DNA of 64,000 nt, taken from Ahniella affigens (GTDB taxonomy: Bacteria; Pseudomonadota; Gammaproteobacteria; Xanthomonadales; Ahniellaceae). Each line of letters begins with the position of its first letter. Position 1 is the stretch's first letter. Shown one piece after another: positions 1 to 9,148 of this stretch. The DNA is taken from NCBI RefSeq assembly GCF_003015185.1, contig NZ_CP027860.1:3834501-3898500 (forward strand), in the 5' to 3' direction. The notes beneath the pieces were generated by a model, which worked only from the letters and a program-made list of their open reading frames with translations, ran no database searches and was not told the origin of the DNA. Both the position numbers and the translations under genes were made by a program.

Positions 1-89
1 GCGCTCTTGCTGACTTGCGCCACGCGCCAGGTCTGGTTGTTGTGTTGGACGACAAAACCGCGTTTGATGTCGGATGCTTTGGTGGCCAT
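1..89 (-). CDS. efpL: Elongation factor P-like protein (EfpL/YeiP), 5' end only
   Basis: Only the first 29 codons are in the window and the gene runs off the left edge. They read MATKASDIKRGFVVQHNNQT and onward. The pattern K-A-S-D-I-K-R-G followed by a short beta-rich stretch matches the N-terminal KOW-like domain of EF-P paralogues such as YeiP/EfpL. These proteins bind the ribosomal E site and relieve stalling at proline-containing motifs. The ATG lies five bases beyond the stop of the SDR gene on the same strand, so the two are probably co-transcribed. Canonical EF-P cannot be ruled out because the modification loop at about residue 34 lies outside the window. Confidence 0.72.
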   Translation of the reverse strand, partial: MATKASDIKRGFVVQHNNQTWRVAQVSKS

Positions 90-94
90 AGGGA

Positions 95-862
95 TTACTT
101 TGGTTGCAGACGGATCGCGCCATCGACACGGATGGTGCCGCCATTGAGATAACGATTTTGCAGTACAAACGCGACGGTGGCCGCGAACTCTTCGGGTTTG
201 CCGAGGCGCGACGGATACGGCACCTGCGCGCACAAGGAGTCGTACACCGCCGGCGGCATGCCATCGACCATCGGGGTGTGGAACACCCCTGGCGCTACGG
301 TCATCACGCGCACCCCAATGCGGGCAAACTCGCGCGCCATCGGCAAGGTCATCGACACGACGCCACCCTTCGACGCCGAATAGGCCGCCTGTCCGATCTG
401 GCCTTCAAAGGCCGCGATCGATGCCGTGTTGACGATCACACCGCGCTCGCCGTCTTCGCCCGGTGCGTTGTGCTGCATCAGGCTGGCAGCCGCCTTGGCA
501 ATATTGAAGCTGCCAATCAGATTCACGCGGACCGTGGTTTCGAACTGACTCAACGGCATCGGACCGTCTTTACCGAGCACGCGACCAGCTCCCAGAATGC
601 CGGCGCAGTTGATCGCCGCGTTGAGTCCGCCCATGGCGTCTTTCGCGGCGGTGACGGCCGCAAGCACGTCCTGCTCCTGGCTGACATCGACCTTCATGAA
701 TCGCGCGTTGCCGCCAAGTGCTGCGGCCGCCGTCTCGCCTTTTTCGGCGTTCACGTCGAACAAGGTGACCACGGCCCCGTGGCTGAGCAGATGTTGGGCC
801 AGGGCATGCCCCAGGCCCGAGGCGCCGCCCGTAATGACGGCCCGGACATTGTTGAGTTCCAT
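95..862 (-). CDS. SDR-family 3-hydroxyacyl-CoA dehydrogenase-like oxidoreductase
   Basis: This 255-residue classical short-chain dehydrogenase has the cofactor loop TGGASGLG at residues 11-18. Asp36 ends beta-strand 2, which favours NAD(H) over NADP(H). The catalytic residues are Ser148, Tyr161 and Lys165 (YSASK). The sequence style, with N-C-A-G-I near residue 85 and P-G-V-F-x-T-P-M near 191, resembles type II 3-hydroxyacyl-CoA dehydrogenases (HSD10-like), which act in beta-oxidation or branched-chain acyl-CoA breakdown. The start follows an AGGAG-like site. The gene is directly upstream of the EfpL gene and divergent from the secreted-protein operon. Substrate assignment is inference; the SDR fold is certain. 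Confidence 0.85.
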   Translation of the reverse strand: MELNNVRAVITGGASGLGHALAQHLLSHGAVVTLFDVNAEKGETAAAALGGNARFMKVDVSQEQDVLAAVTAAKDAMGGLNAAINCAGILGAGRVLGKDGPMPLSQFETTVRVNLIGSFNIAKAAASLMQHNAPGEDGERGVIVNTASIAAFEGQIGQAAYSASKGGVVSMTLPMAREFARIGVRVMTVAPGVFHTPMVDGMPPAVYDSLCAQVPYPSRLGKPEEFAATVAFVLQNRYLNGGTIRVDGAIRLQPK

Positions 863-1065
863 GACAGCTTCTCCTGCTGAATGACAAATCGGGAAAACTC
901 CCTATTGTAGCCCACCCCCCGCCACGCTGGGCGCAACAGGAATCATGGTCGTTCTTAGCGATGATGGATCCGTGGGTGACCGGCCATGGCGGTAACGCGT
1001 TCAGTCCAGTCGTTCGCGATTTTCAGCAGGCGCGGCTGCTAAAGTCGGCGACCCTGGAGGTGAAT

Positions 1066-1449
1066 ATGCCGCTACGCATCGCGCTGTTCGTGTTTTTATT
1101 CCTGCTGCTGCCGCTTGCGCATGCGGCCGAGCGGGTTGAGCGCCGGGTCGAAGTACTGGCAACCACTCGCATCGCCGAGGCCAACTCGGAGCTCCGTTTC
1201 GAGAGTGGGTCAGTACTCGCGGTGCCACTCGACCGGATCGAGATCATTGACCTGCAACATCCGGCCCGACCACCGCGCCGGAGCCTCAAACTCGCACCAG
1301 CGGGGTCAGGCGTCGTCCTGGATCTGCGCCACGACGAAACGGGCGCGCTGCGCTTTGGCCGAGTCTTTCTGACCCGTGATCGCGCCAGTGCCGAAGCATT
1401 TCTGGCCCAGGAGTTTCGTCGCGACCAGGTCACCCAGGAGTCCCCATGA
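1066..1449 (+). CDS. Small secreted hypothetical protein
   Basis: This is a 127-residue protein with a clear signal peptide: a hydrophobic run over residues 5-16, then PLAHA before the mature AERVERR. I chose the ATG at 1066 because GGAGGTG sits four bases upstream; an in-frame start 35 codons earlier has no such site and would bury the signal peptide. The mature part of about 105 residues is rich in Arg and Glu and looks mainly beta, with no family I recognise. Its stop overlaps the start of the beta-helix gene by four bases (ATGA), so it is translationally coupled to that gene and, through it, to the kinase. A role as a periplasmic partner of those two products is inference. Confidence 0.8.
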   Translation: MPLRIALFVFLFLLLPLAHAAERVERRVEVLATTRIAEANSELRFESGSVLAVPLDRIEIIDLQHPARPPRRSLKLAPAGSGVVLDLRHDETGALRFGRVFLTRDRASAEAFLAQEFRRDQVTQESP

Positions 1450-3509
1450 AGCGCTTGCTCCCCTGGACCTTGCTCGGCACACTCGGCACCTGGAACGCTG
1501 ACCCAGCGCGCGCGGCTGGGCGGTATTACGCTGGTGGCCGCAGCAAACAGGTCCTGACGACCTTTACCGTTACCAACTTGCTGGATGACGGGGCTGGCTC
1601 GCTGCGCGATGCGATTGCACAAGCCAACGCCAATCCCGGCCTCGACACGATCCAGTTCGATGTGACGGGGCTGCTACCGGTCGGGCTACCGCTGGCGATC
1701 ACCGACGCCGTGACGATTGTCGGCCCGGGCGCCGATCAGTTGGAACTGGATGGTGGCAATCTCGATCGCGTATTCGAGATTTTCGATCCAGACGTCACCA
1801 CCAATGGCAACCCGATCGATGTGTTCCCTGCGAGCATTTCCGGCTTGACGATCAGCAACGGCCAAGCGCCCTATTACGATTACAACGACACGCGCTACTT
1901 TTATGACGCCGGCGGCATCCTGGCGCTGGAGGTGGACTTAACCTTGGACGACGTCACGTTCCGGAACAACTATGGCGCCATCGGCGGCGCTGTGTATTTT
2001 CGCGCCGACCTCGTGGGCCCCGGGCCAGAACCTGCAGGCATCACCGTGTCGGACTGTCGCTTCGAACAAAACACCGCCATCGGCGCTGGCGGTGGCATGA
2101 TCATTGCCGACGCCAGTCGCGACGTCGTGGTGGCGCGCAGCACGTTCAGCGGCAATGTATCGCTGATCGGCCTGCCAGAAGGCGCCCGCCACGCCTCCTC
2201 CCGATTGCGTTGGCGCGACCAGGATCACCTCGACGCTTTGCCGACGCCACTAGGGCTCGTCGGCTTGATTCCTGGCGGCGGCGGATTCTCCAGCGGGGAC
2301 CTCGATCACGAAGTGGCACTGATCGACAACGTGTTCGAGCAGAACAGCGGTTATCTGGGTGGCGCGATCCGATCCAGTGCGGCCGATGGCGGCGGAATCC
2401 GGTTGGAACGCTCGACGCTGCATGACAACTTCGCATTGTTGGGCGGTGGCATTGGCTCGTTCTATATCGCCGAAACCAGTCAGATGCACGTATTCAACAG
2501 CACGATTTCGGGCAATGACAGTTTGATCGGGCCAGCCTTCACGGGCATTTTCATCTACCCGGGCAGCAATGAGCGCAAACTGATTTTTGACCACACCACG
2601 ATCACCGAAAATCTCGCCTACATTGAGCCCGGCGCGGTGTATCTGTATGACGCCAGACCCGATGGCGCGACACCGACGGTGCTATTCAACAACACCGCGA
2701 TCATCAACAACGCGCCGTTGGCCGTGCGCCAGACACCGACCGCGCCAGATGGGGCTGAGGCAAGCACCGCCGATTTGAAGATTGGCCTCGACGTGGCGAT
2801 TGAAGCCAACTTTTCAGCGTTCGCCGATGTCAATTCCGCGGGCCGGATCGACGTTGGCAGCAACAATCTGTTTGCGCCCGCAGGCACGCTGTCGCCACTG
2901 CTTGATGCCACCGACAGCACACCCGTGCACTTGCCGATGCAAGACAGCGCGCTGCGGAACGCAGCGTCGCTCGCGCCGTCGGCATTTGTGGTCGATCAAC
3001 GCGGTCTGGCGCGTGTCGCTGGTGGGCGCGCCGATATCGGCGCGGTCGAAGCCGACGCGCTGGGCGGTAGCCCAGAGTTCGACAGCACGCCGGTGGTACC
3101 CGCCACCCTGTTCTTTCGGCCGTTGGAATTCGGAATTTCGGAACAAACGGTGCTGATCCGGAACTACGGCGGCGCAACGCTTGATTTGCAGATTCCCAGC
3201 CTGACCGCGCCTTTCGAGACAAGCTTCAGCGGACCAGTCAGCCTGGCGCCGGGCGAAAGCATCAACCTGACGGTTGGATGCGCGCCCGTCACCAACGGTG
3301 GCGTGATGGTCGACTGGGTGATTACGAGCAATGACGCCGATGAGGCCAGTGCCGCGCTGCAACTCGATTGCGGCACGGTCGGCAGTGCCCACCCGGTGCC
3401 GGTATTCGCGAGCCAGCCCTGGCAGGTTCTGGCTGCCATCCTGATGGCACTCGCAGGATTCCGCTATGGGCCCTGGCGTCGCGATCTGGGAGCGGCTCGC
3501 AAACAATGA
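1446..3509 (+). CDS. Secreted right-handed beta-helix protein with C-terminal sorting-type tail
   Basis: This 687-residue protein starts with a signal peptide (about residues 1-24). It continues with the S-L-R-D-A-I-A-Q-A-N opening seen in CSLREA/polymorphic-outer-membrane-type parallel beta-helix proteins. Repeated GGAI and GGGI turns (for example GAIGGAVYF, YLGGAIR, LLGGGIG) fit beta-helix coils. A D-Q-R-G-L-A-R motif and D-I-G-A-V-E close the helix, a pattern of choice-of-anchor Q proteins. An Ig-like domain follows from about residue 545. The last 37 residues are VPVFASQPWQ, a hydrophobic segment and a basic tail, which resembles IPTL-CTERM-type sorting signals. It overlaps both neighbours by four bases. 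Likely cell-surface or extracellular; ligand unknown. Confidence 0.8.
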   Translation: MKRLLPWTLLGTLGTWNADPARAAGRYYAGGRSKQVLTTFTVTNLLDDGAGSLRDAIAQANANPGLDTIQFDVTGLLPVGLPLAITDAVTIVGPGADQLELDGGNLDRVFEIFDPDVTTNGNPIDVFPASISGLTISNGQAPYYDYNDTRYFYDAGGILALEVDLTLDDVTFRNNYGAIGGAVYFRADLVGPGPEPAGITVSDCRFEQNTAIGAGGGMIIADASRDVVVARSTFSGNVSLIGLPEGARHASSRLRWRDQDHLDALPTPLGLVGLIPGGGGFSSGDLDHEVALIDNVFEQNSGYLGGAIRSSAADGGGIRLERSTLHDNFALLGGGIGSFYIAETSQMHVFNSTISGNDSLIGPAFTGIFIYPGSNERKLIFDHTTITENLAYIEPGAVYLYDARPDGATPTVLFNNTAIINNAPLAVRQTPTAPDGAEASTADLKIGLDVAIEANFSAFADVNSAGRIDVGSNNLFAPAGTLSPLLDATDSTPVHLPMQDSALRNAASLAPSAFVVDQRGLARVAGGRADIGAVEADALGGSPEFDSTPVVPATLFFRPLEFGISEQTVLIRNYGGATLDLQIPSLTAPFETSFSGPVSLAPGESINLTVGCAPVTNGGVMVDWVITSNDADEASAALQLDCGTVGSAHPVPVFASQPWQVLAAILMALAGFRYGPWRRDLGAARKQ

Positions 3510-5530
3510 GCGCAGCTGGATTTCCGCGGGTACCGGGCTACCGCATCGACGGCAAACTGGGCGAAGGCGGCATGGCCGAAGTATTTCGCGCCACGCAGCT
3601 GTCGCTCGACCGCTCAGTGGCGATCAAAGTCGTGCATTTCGGTGGCCCGCAGCGCGACAAGCTGGCGATGCGCTTCGAGCACGAGGCGCGCACGATTGCG
3701 CGCCTGGAACATCCGAATATTGTCGGGATCTTCGAAGTCGGTCGGCTCGGTCACGACGCCATGTTCTATGTCATGCCGCTGATGCCGCATGGTGATCTGA
3801 GTGCCCGCATTGGCCAGCTTAGCGATGCCGACATTCGGAATGTGGTCAGAAAGGTTGCCGCCGCGCTCGATTTCGCGCACGCGCAAGGGGTGATTCATCG
3901 CGACATCAAACCAGCGAATGTCCTGTTCGACCGCGATCAGCAACCGAGACTCGCTGACTTCGGCATTTCGCGGTCGCCCGAAGGCCAGGGGGTGACGAAC
4001 GAAGGCGATGCGCTGGGCTCCGTGTCGTACATGAGCCCCGAGCAGTCGCGCGGACACACCGTGGACGCACGCTCCGATCTGTATAGCCTTGGCATCCTGA
4101 TCTTTGAGCTGCTGACCGGCGATGTGCCCTATCGCGAGGCGGATGCCGTCGCCACGGCACTGGCCCATCACCAGGCACCGATTCCGCGTCTCCCCAAACC
4201 GCGGGCGTCGTGGCAAAAACTGATCGACCGGGCCCTCGCGAAGGCACCCGGCGATCGGTTCCAATCCGGCGCCGAACTCGTCGCGATGCTCGATGGCCTG
4301 AGTCCTGGCGATGTCGGTACGCCAGGGCAACCGTCGCGCCGGGCGAACTTGGCCCTGCCTGTCCTGGCCGGCATTCTGGCCATCTCCGGGCTCTTACTTG
4401 CCGCGAAAATGTTGTGGCCGAAACCGGCCGACCCGGTCACCACCACCCCGCTGACCAAGAGCGAGGCGTTGCCACCCGTGTTTCAGTTGGCACTGGATCG
4501 CGAGCAGTGGTTTGCGCCGGAAGCCGGGTCGGCGGCGGCGTGGCTGAGTGGCGCCCTGAATGAGTCGCGACGTCCGGCGAATCTGCAGGCCGCGCAAGTC
4601 TTTGTAAATCTGGTCAGTAAAGACGCGTTGACGGCGCTCGCCGCGCAGCGCGACAGCCAGGCCCTACCCTTGCTTGATCAGCTGCATGCTTACATCGCCT
4701 TGCAGCAACTCGCGCCTTTGGAGGCGAGCAAACAGCATGAAGCCAATTTGCGTGAGCGCCTTCTGGAGCGTCTGGAAGCGGCCGAGCGCGAACGCTTTGC
4801 CGACCCGCTGGACCCGTTGCTCGGCCTCTTTGCCCGAACCGACTTGGCAGCCCGAGCTGCCAAGCTCAAACAAGAATGGCATTCCGGCCGGATCCTGACT
4901 GCCGGCGGCAGCCGCTTTGCGATGATCCGGATTGATCAATCATGGCTCGCGATCGGGCTTGAGGAGGTCACCCGCGAGGCCTACGCACAATTTGTCGAAG
5001 CAACCAAGCGTGTGCCAGCCAATTGCCGAAAACCGGGGGTGGCAGGGTTGTTTCGCTCGCCGGACTGGCAAGACCCGGGCTTTGCGCAAACCGGATCGCA
5101 CCCGGTGGTGTGCGTCAGCAAGGCCGATGCCGAGGCCTATGCGACCTGGCTCAGCGACCAGAGTGAACGCCGCTTCGAGCTGCCCACAGCGGCCGCCTGG
5201 CATGTGGCGGGCAAAGCCGCCATGGCGAACAAGGCGCCGTGCGAACTGGGTAATGTCCGGGACCAGACCAATGCCGGCAGTCTGCGCATCAAGGACCGGT
5301 TTGAGTGCTCGGATGGCTTTGAATTCACGGCGCCGGTCGGCCAGTTTCAGGCCAGCCGAGACGGCATTCTGGACTTGATCGGCAATGTCAGCGAATGGAC
5401 CCAGGGCGGCGTGCGCGGCAGTTCGTACCTGAGCGGACCCGACAATGACCTGCTCGATCAGTCGTTGGAACAGGACGCCGATCGCGGTCGAACCGATCTG
5501 GGATTCCGGCTGGCGCTGATCCCGCCGTAA
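3506..5530 (+). CDS. Membrane Ser/Thr protein kinase fused to an FGE-sulfatase-like domain
   Basis: This is a 674-residue protein. The N-terminal Hanks-type kinase has a glycine loop GEGGMAEVF (19-27), VAIK Lys41, Glu60, HRDIKPANV (131-139), DFGIS (151-155) and SPEQ (177-180), so it should be active. A single membrane span lies at about 284-301. The outer part holds a helical linker and, from about residue 480, a formylglycine-generating-enzyme/sulfatase-modifying-factor fold, with E-V-T-R-E-A-Y near its start and a terminal L-G-F-R. Kinase-FGE fusions exist in other bacteria, where the outer domain is usually taken as a sensor. The start at 3506 gives a 4-bp overlap with the beta-helix gene. 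I see no Cys after R-G-S-S, where oxidising FGEs carry one, so a binding role is more likely. Confidence 0.9.
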   Translation: MSAAGFPRVPGYRIDGKLGEGGMAEVFRATQLSLDRSVAIKVVHFGGPQRDKLAMRFEHEARTIARLEHPNIVGIFEVGRLGHDAMFYVMPLMPHGDLSARIGQLSDADIRNVVRKVAAALDFAHAQGVIHRDIKPANVLFDRDQQPRLADFGISRSPEGQGVTNEGDALGSVSYMSPEQSRGHTVDARSDLYSLGILIFELLTGDVPYREADAVATALAHHQAPIPRLPKPRASWQKLIDRALAKAPGDRFQSGAELVAMLDGLSPGDVGTPGQPSRRANLALPVLAGILAISGLLLAAKMLWPKPADPVTTTPLTKSEALPPVFQLALDREQWFAPEAGSAAAWLSGALNESRRPANLQAAQVFVNLVSKDALTALAAQRDSQALPLLDQLHAYIALQQLAPLEASKQHEANLRERLLERLEAAERERFADPLDPLLGLFARTDLAARAAKLKQEWHSGRILTAGGSRFAMIRIDQSWLAIGLEEVTREAYAQFVEATKRVPANCRKPGVAGLFRSPDWQDPGFAQTGSHPVVCVSKADAEAYATWLSDQSERRFELPTAAAWHVAGKAAMANKAPCELGNVRDQTNAGSLRIKDRFECSDGFEFTAPVGQFQASRDGILDLIGNVSEWTQGGVRGSSYLSGPDNDLLDQSLEQDADRGRTDLGFRLALIPP

Positions 5531-5562
5531 TTGGGCGCTGGGCCCGATTCAACCGTTAGCGA

Positions 5563-6000
5563 TCAATCGACGTCGATGAAGCGATGATCGCCAATCGTCG
5601 CGACTTCGCGCTGATGGCGCCAGGCCGGCGCGGCGCGATGATAAGCATAGAAGTGCGAGGCGCCCGGCACAAAACTCACGCGATAGGGAGTCGGCACCTG
5701 CCAGAGAGTCATGGCCGATTGCGCCACTCGGAACGCCCGATCCCAGGCACTCGCGTCTTTGAACTCGAGATTCGGACTGACCAGAGTCAGCGCAAACTGC
5801 TTCGGCCGAGTCAGCACTTCACACAGCGTTCTGCCTTCCTTGCCCTGCTCCAGTCGCCGCAGCGCGACCTCGGCGACGGCCAATTGGCCGAGCACAGGTT
5901 GATCGCGCGCTTCCAAATACAGGGTTGCGGCGAGGCATGTTTGATCAGCAACCGGGGTAGGTAACCAATTCGCGATTAGCAGCAATGTGGACAACTTCAT
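5563..6000 (-). CDS. SleB-type cell wall hydrolase
   Basis: This 145-residue protein carries a short N-terminal signal peptide ending near VADQTC and a Hydrolase_2 (SleB/CwlJ) domain. The probable catalytic Glu30 lies in ATLYLEARDQ. The C-terminal ASHFYAYHRAAPAW corresponds to the family's conserved H-(F/Y)-Y-x-x-x-x-x-P-x-W stretch. Such enzymes cleave peptidoglycan, probably as lytic transglycosylases, in the periplasm. I preferred the ATG at 6000 to one nine codons upstream because GGAG lies just before it and the signal peptide begins there. It converges on the kinase-FGE gene with 32 bases between stops. Confidence 0.82.
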   Translation of the reverse strand: MKLSTLLLIANWLPTPVADQTCLAATLYLEARDQPVLGQLAVAEVALRRLEQGKEGRTLCEVLTRPKQFALTLVSPNLEFKDASAWDRAFRVAQSAMTLWQVPTPYRVSFVPGASHFYAYHRAAPAWRHQREVATIGDHRFIDVD

Positions 6001-6491
6001 GGCACAGCTCCGACAAACTTCTGGCAAAACTGTGGCGAACCGTAGGCAGACTGGCTAGAGCCCCGGCTCTATCTGGTTCACTTTCGATTCCGGAAGCTGA
6101 AAATATCCCGAACATTGAATTGGTGATTTAGCTGCAATTCGTGTCTTTTAGCCGAGTTTTCGGACTTTTGGACGATTTTACAGGCAGCGAGCTATCTGAA
6201 CCCGAATACTGCGGCCAACCGCCGAAACTCGTGGGGATGTGCGCGAATGTCGCGCGGCCGACGCAGCAGGCGCCGCCCGCACTCATCAAACATGCAATCA
6301 ATCGTTGACTGTGCAGCGCAGGCAGTGGTGGGTGGTGCCAATCCTGGTCGCTAATCCTGGTCGCAAGTAGCCCTCTCCCCAGCCCTCTCCCACTCGCGTG
6401 GGAGAGGGAGCGCTCCCTCCCCCGCGAGCGCGGGGGAGGGCTGGGGAGGGGGCTACTTGCCACGCTGCGCCGTCGTGAAAATCGCGCGTCG
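6001..6491. other. Intergenic region with a REP-like element
   Basis: There is no supportable gene in these 491 bases. The first 200 bases are relatively AT-rich and probably hold the promoter of the SleB-like gene. The right part contains the 100-bp double-hairpin element annotated separately. The one longer open frame here runs through that palindrome and is not credible. Confidence 0.6.
6361..6460. repeat. REP-like double-hairpin element, copy 1
   Basis: The sequence begins TCGCAAGTAGCCCTCTCCCC and ends with its approximate complement GGGGAGGGGGCTACTTGC, giving a near-complete inverted repeat. Inside are two strong hairpins, CCCTCTCCCACTCGCGTGGG and its continuation, then one built on CCCTCCCCCGCGAGCGCGGG. 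A second copy in reverse orientation lies at 36198-36300 with nearly the same bases. The form is that of a non-autonomous palindromic element mobilised by a REP-associated transposase elsewhere; that origin is inference. Confidence 0.85.
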
Positions 6492-8222
6492 TTACTGAGT
6501 TGGCTGGGCGTGCCGGATCAGCAGGCGAAAGCGTGTCTCACCCCGCCATTCATCGGCAGTCGGCTGATAAACGAGATGCCATCGACCGTGCGGGAGCTGG
6601 CCGGTGTATCCCGAAAACCACACGGCGCGGTAGCGGCGTTGAGTCCGCGGGTCCTGCAACTGCAGATTCAGGTGCTTCCCTGCCATGATGCTGGCGTCGA
6701 GAATGTCGAACTCGCCATCGAACAGCGGCTCTGGAAACCCTTGACCAAACGGCCCACCTTGCTGGATCGCGAGTGCCGTTTCCAGCACCAACTCGCTCGG
6801 CACCAGCGGGCCATCGGTTTCGATGATGGCGCCGAGTAGATTGGGCGCGATGGCGCGATCGGCATGCAAGCGAAGCTCATGGCGGAAGCGATCAAAGTCG
6901 GCTCGGGCCACGGTCAAGCCAGCGGCCATCGCGTGCCCACCGAACCGTTGGATGAGGCCAGGGTGACGGGCATCCAAGTCGGCCAATAGATCGCGCAAGT
7001 GCACGCCCGCCACCGAGCGCGCAGAACCTTTCAATAGCGCGTCGTTTTGGGCATCTGGCGCAAACGCCAGCACGGGTCGATGCAGGCGCTCCTTAATTTT
7101 CGAGGCGACCAATCCGACCACGCCCTGATGCCAGTCTGGATCAAACAGGCACACAGCTTTCGGCAATTGCTCGGGCGCTGCCTCGAGACCAGACAGCATT
7201 GCCACCGCCTGTTCGACCATTTCAGCCTGCACGTCCTGCCGCTCACTATTGATGGACGACAGTCTTTCTGCAAACGCCTTGGCGCGCTCAGGGTCATCGC
7301 ACAGCAGACACTCAATACCGAGCGCCATGTCTTCGAGGCGGCCAGCAGCGTTGATGCGCGGCCCAAGCGCAAATCCCAAATCCACCGCCGTGATGCGTTT
7401 CGGATCGCGGCCACTCGCGGTGATCAGCGCTTGAATCCCGGCGTTGGCCTGGCCCGCCTGCATCCGCGCCAAACCGGCACGCACGAGCGCGCGGTTGTTG
7501 CGATCCAGCGGCACCAGGTCGGCCACGGTCCCGAGCGCAACCAAATCAAGCAGTGTGCCGAAATCCGGCTCGGGCCGATCGCTGCCGAACCAAGATTGCC
7601 CACGGAGCGCTGCACGCGTGGCGATCAAGAGATAAAACATCACACCAACGCCAGCGAGCGCCTTGCTCGGAAAATCGTCGCCAAACTGGTTCGGATTGAC
7701 GATGGCATCGGCTTCGGGGCGGATCGGCCCGGGCAGGTGGTGATCCGTCACCAGCACTTTGATCCCGCGCGCACGAGCAGCCGCAACGCCGGTCACACAG
7801 TTGATCCCGCTATCGACAGTGATCAACAGCTCCGGTTGTTCGGGACCCAACTCGGCGACCAGCTCAGCACTGAGCCCATAGCCGTGCACGAACCGATTCG
7901 GCACCCGGTAGCTCGGCGCGCGCGCGCCGAGCAGGCGCAGGCCGCGAATTGCGACTGCCGTACCTGTGGCGCCATCCGCATCAAAATCGCCAACCACCAG
8001 GATGCGTTGACCATCGACAATGGCGCGCACGAGCAGGGTGACTGCCGCCGCCAGTCCGCTCAGTGAGTCGGGGGCATGCAGATGCTTGAGTCGCAAATCC
8101 AGTGCCTCGGCATCATGAATGCCGCGCGCGACGTAGAGCCGTCGCAACACCAAAGGCCAGCGCTCATCCCGCAACAACGGCGCGCGCGGATCAATCTGCC
8201 GGCGCTGAATGTCGCGCTTCAC
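6492..8222 (-). CDS. recJ: Single-stranded-DNA-specific exonuclease RecJ
   Basis: This 576-residue protein, normal for RecJ, degrades ssDNA 5'->3' in RecF-pathway recombination and mismatch repair. The DHH-phosphoesterase motifs are intact: VVGDFDADGATG (77-88), ITVDSGIN (134-141) and the diagnostic DHH (160-162) in VTDHHLPG. The DHHA1 half carries the R-F-G-G-H-A-M-A-A-G motif near residue 430. Its start overlaps the stop of the RpfE-like gene by four bases, and it is the last gene of the carB-greA-rpfE-recJ operon. Confidence 0.97.
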   Translation of the reverse strand: MKRDIQRRQIDPRAPLLRDERWPLVLRRLYVARGIHDAEALDLRLKHLHAPDSLSGLAAAVTLLVRAIVDGQRILVVGDFDADGATGTAVAIRGLRLLGARAPSYRVPNRFVHGYGLSAELVAELGPEQPELLITVDSGINCVTGVAAARARGIKVLVTDHHLPGPIRPEADAIVNPNQFGDDFPSKALAGVGVMFYLLIATRAALRGQSWFGSDRPEPDFGTLLDLVALGTVADLVPLDRNNRALVRAGLARMQAGQANAGIQALITASGRDPKRITAVDLGFALGPRINAAGRLEDMALGIECLLCDDPERAKAFAERLSSINSERQDVQAEMVEQAVAMLSGLEAAPEQLPKAVCLFDPDWHQGVVGLVASKIKERLHRPVLAFAPDAQNDALLKGSARSVAGVHLRDLLADLDARHPGLIQRFGGHAMAAGLTVARADFDRFRHELRLHADRAIAPNLLGAIIETDGPLVPSELVLETALAIQQGGPFGQGFPEPLFDGEFDILDASIMAGKHLNLQLQDPRTQRRYRAVWFSGYTGQLPHGRWHLVYQPTADEWRGETRFRLLIRHAQPTQ

Positions 8223-9145
8223 GTCCAGTCCAAGGGCTTACGCCAAAAGCGAATACGATGCCAGGGCTTGACCAGGAGCCGCTCGCCGGACTCGAACGCG
8301 ATCTGTACCGGAACGTTTGATTGGAGCCAAGATTGCAGTGCCGACAACAACGTGGCACGGAGACCAGGGTCAGCAAATGCCGCGCGCAAATCAAACAGAT
8401 CGTGAGCGGTGCGCGGCGCCTGCAGCGCTTCGGCCAGATCGGCATGGAACGCACGCGCAGCGTGCCGGCTCAACCCCTGCAAGACCGGGTCGGCGGAGTG
8501 CACCCGCGCCACCGTGGTCTGCACACGGTTCGGCAAGCGTCCGCCACCCCAGAACCACAAACTGTTGATCGGCATCTGGCCGTGCTGCATCCGTCGTTGG
8601 TTGAGTCGGTGCGCATGCAAACTCATCTGGGCTTCGGTCAGCAAACGCTGCCAGCGCAAACCACTCGTGCCGGTTGGCAAATGCGCGTCCAGCCGATCCC
8701 CCAGCACGCGCTCGGGCGGACTGAATTCCGGGATCTCCGAACCATCGGCGAGCCGCAGGTACCAGCGCTCTGGCGTCACCACACTGAGTTCGTAGCCGAT
8801 GTCGCCAAACAGCGGCTTCAACACCGCCGCCAGATCCTCAGCCGCAGCATGGTCTAAATTCAGCCCATTGAACGCCATCAGGCGCAACGAACTCTGATCC
8901 GCACCAAGCGATACGGGGTCGGCGCGCAACCAGTTCCCGTGTGCCGCATCGCCACAATCAGCGAGCCGACTCAGCGCTGCTTCGCTCAAGCGATTCGGCG
9001 TCAACGCAAAGCTTTGCGCCACCAACGCCGGCAGGCCCTCCGCCGCATCAGCCAGCCGATCGCCGCGCGCGAGCAGGCTGGCCAGTTCCGGCCACACACC
9101 GATCCGCTGCAGACGCTTGGGGCTCGGTAGCCAGACTGTGATCAC
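8219..9145 (-). CDS. RpfE-like conserved protein
   Basis: This is a 308-residue cytoplasmic protein with no signal peptide. It lies between greA and recJ, as does the rpfE gene of the xanthomonad rpf (regulation of pathogenicity factors) region. Homologues are often labelled phosphoglycerate mutase because of distant similarity to the alkaline-phosphatase-like superfamily, but I see no phosphoryl-transfer Ser/Asp metal motif here. Visible features include GLNLDHA near residue 94, an E-R-W-Y-L-R-L strand near 126, and NSLWFWGGGRLP near 195, which is typical of this family. The gene starts three bases after the greA stop and overlaps recJ by four. The biochemical role is unknown. Confidence 0.75.
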   Translation of the reverse strand: MITVWLPSPKRLQRIGVWPELASLLARGDRLADAAEGLPALVAQSFALTPNRLSEAALSRLADCGDAAHGNWLRADPVSLGADQSSLRLMAFNGLNLDHAAAEDLAAVLKPLFGDIGYELSVVTPERWYLRLADGSEIPEFSPPERVLGDRLDAHLPTGTSGLRWQRLLTEAQMSLHAHRLNQRRMQHGQMPINSLWFWGGGRLPNRVQTTVARVHSADPVLQGLSRHAARAFHADLAEALQAPRTAHDLFDLRAAFADPGLRATLLSALQSWLQSNVPVQIAFESGERLLVKPWHRIRFWRKPLDWT

Positions 9146-9148
9146 GGC

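Noticed and set aside
6128-6463. A 111-codon minus-strand frame next to recJ
   Set aside because: It is mostly translation of the REP-like double hairpin, giving a Ser/Pro/Arg/Gly-rich product.
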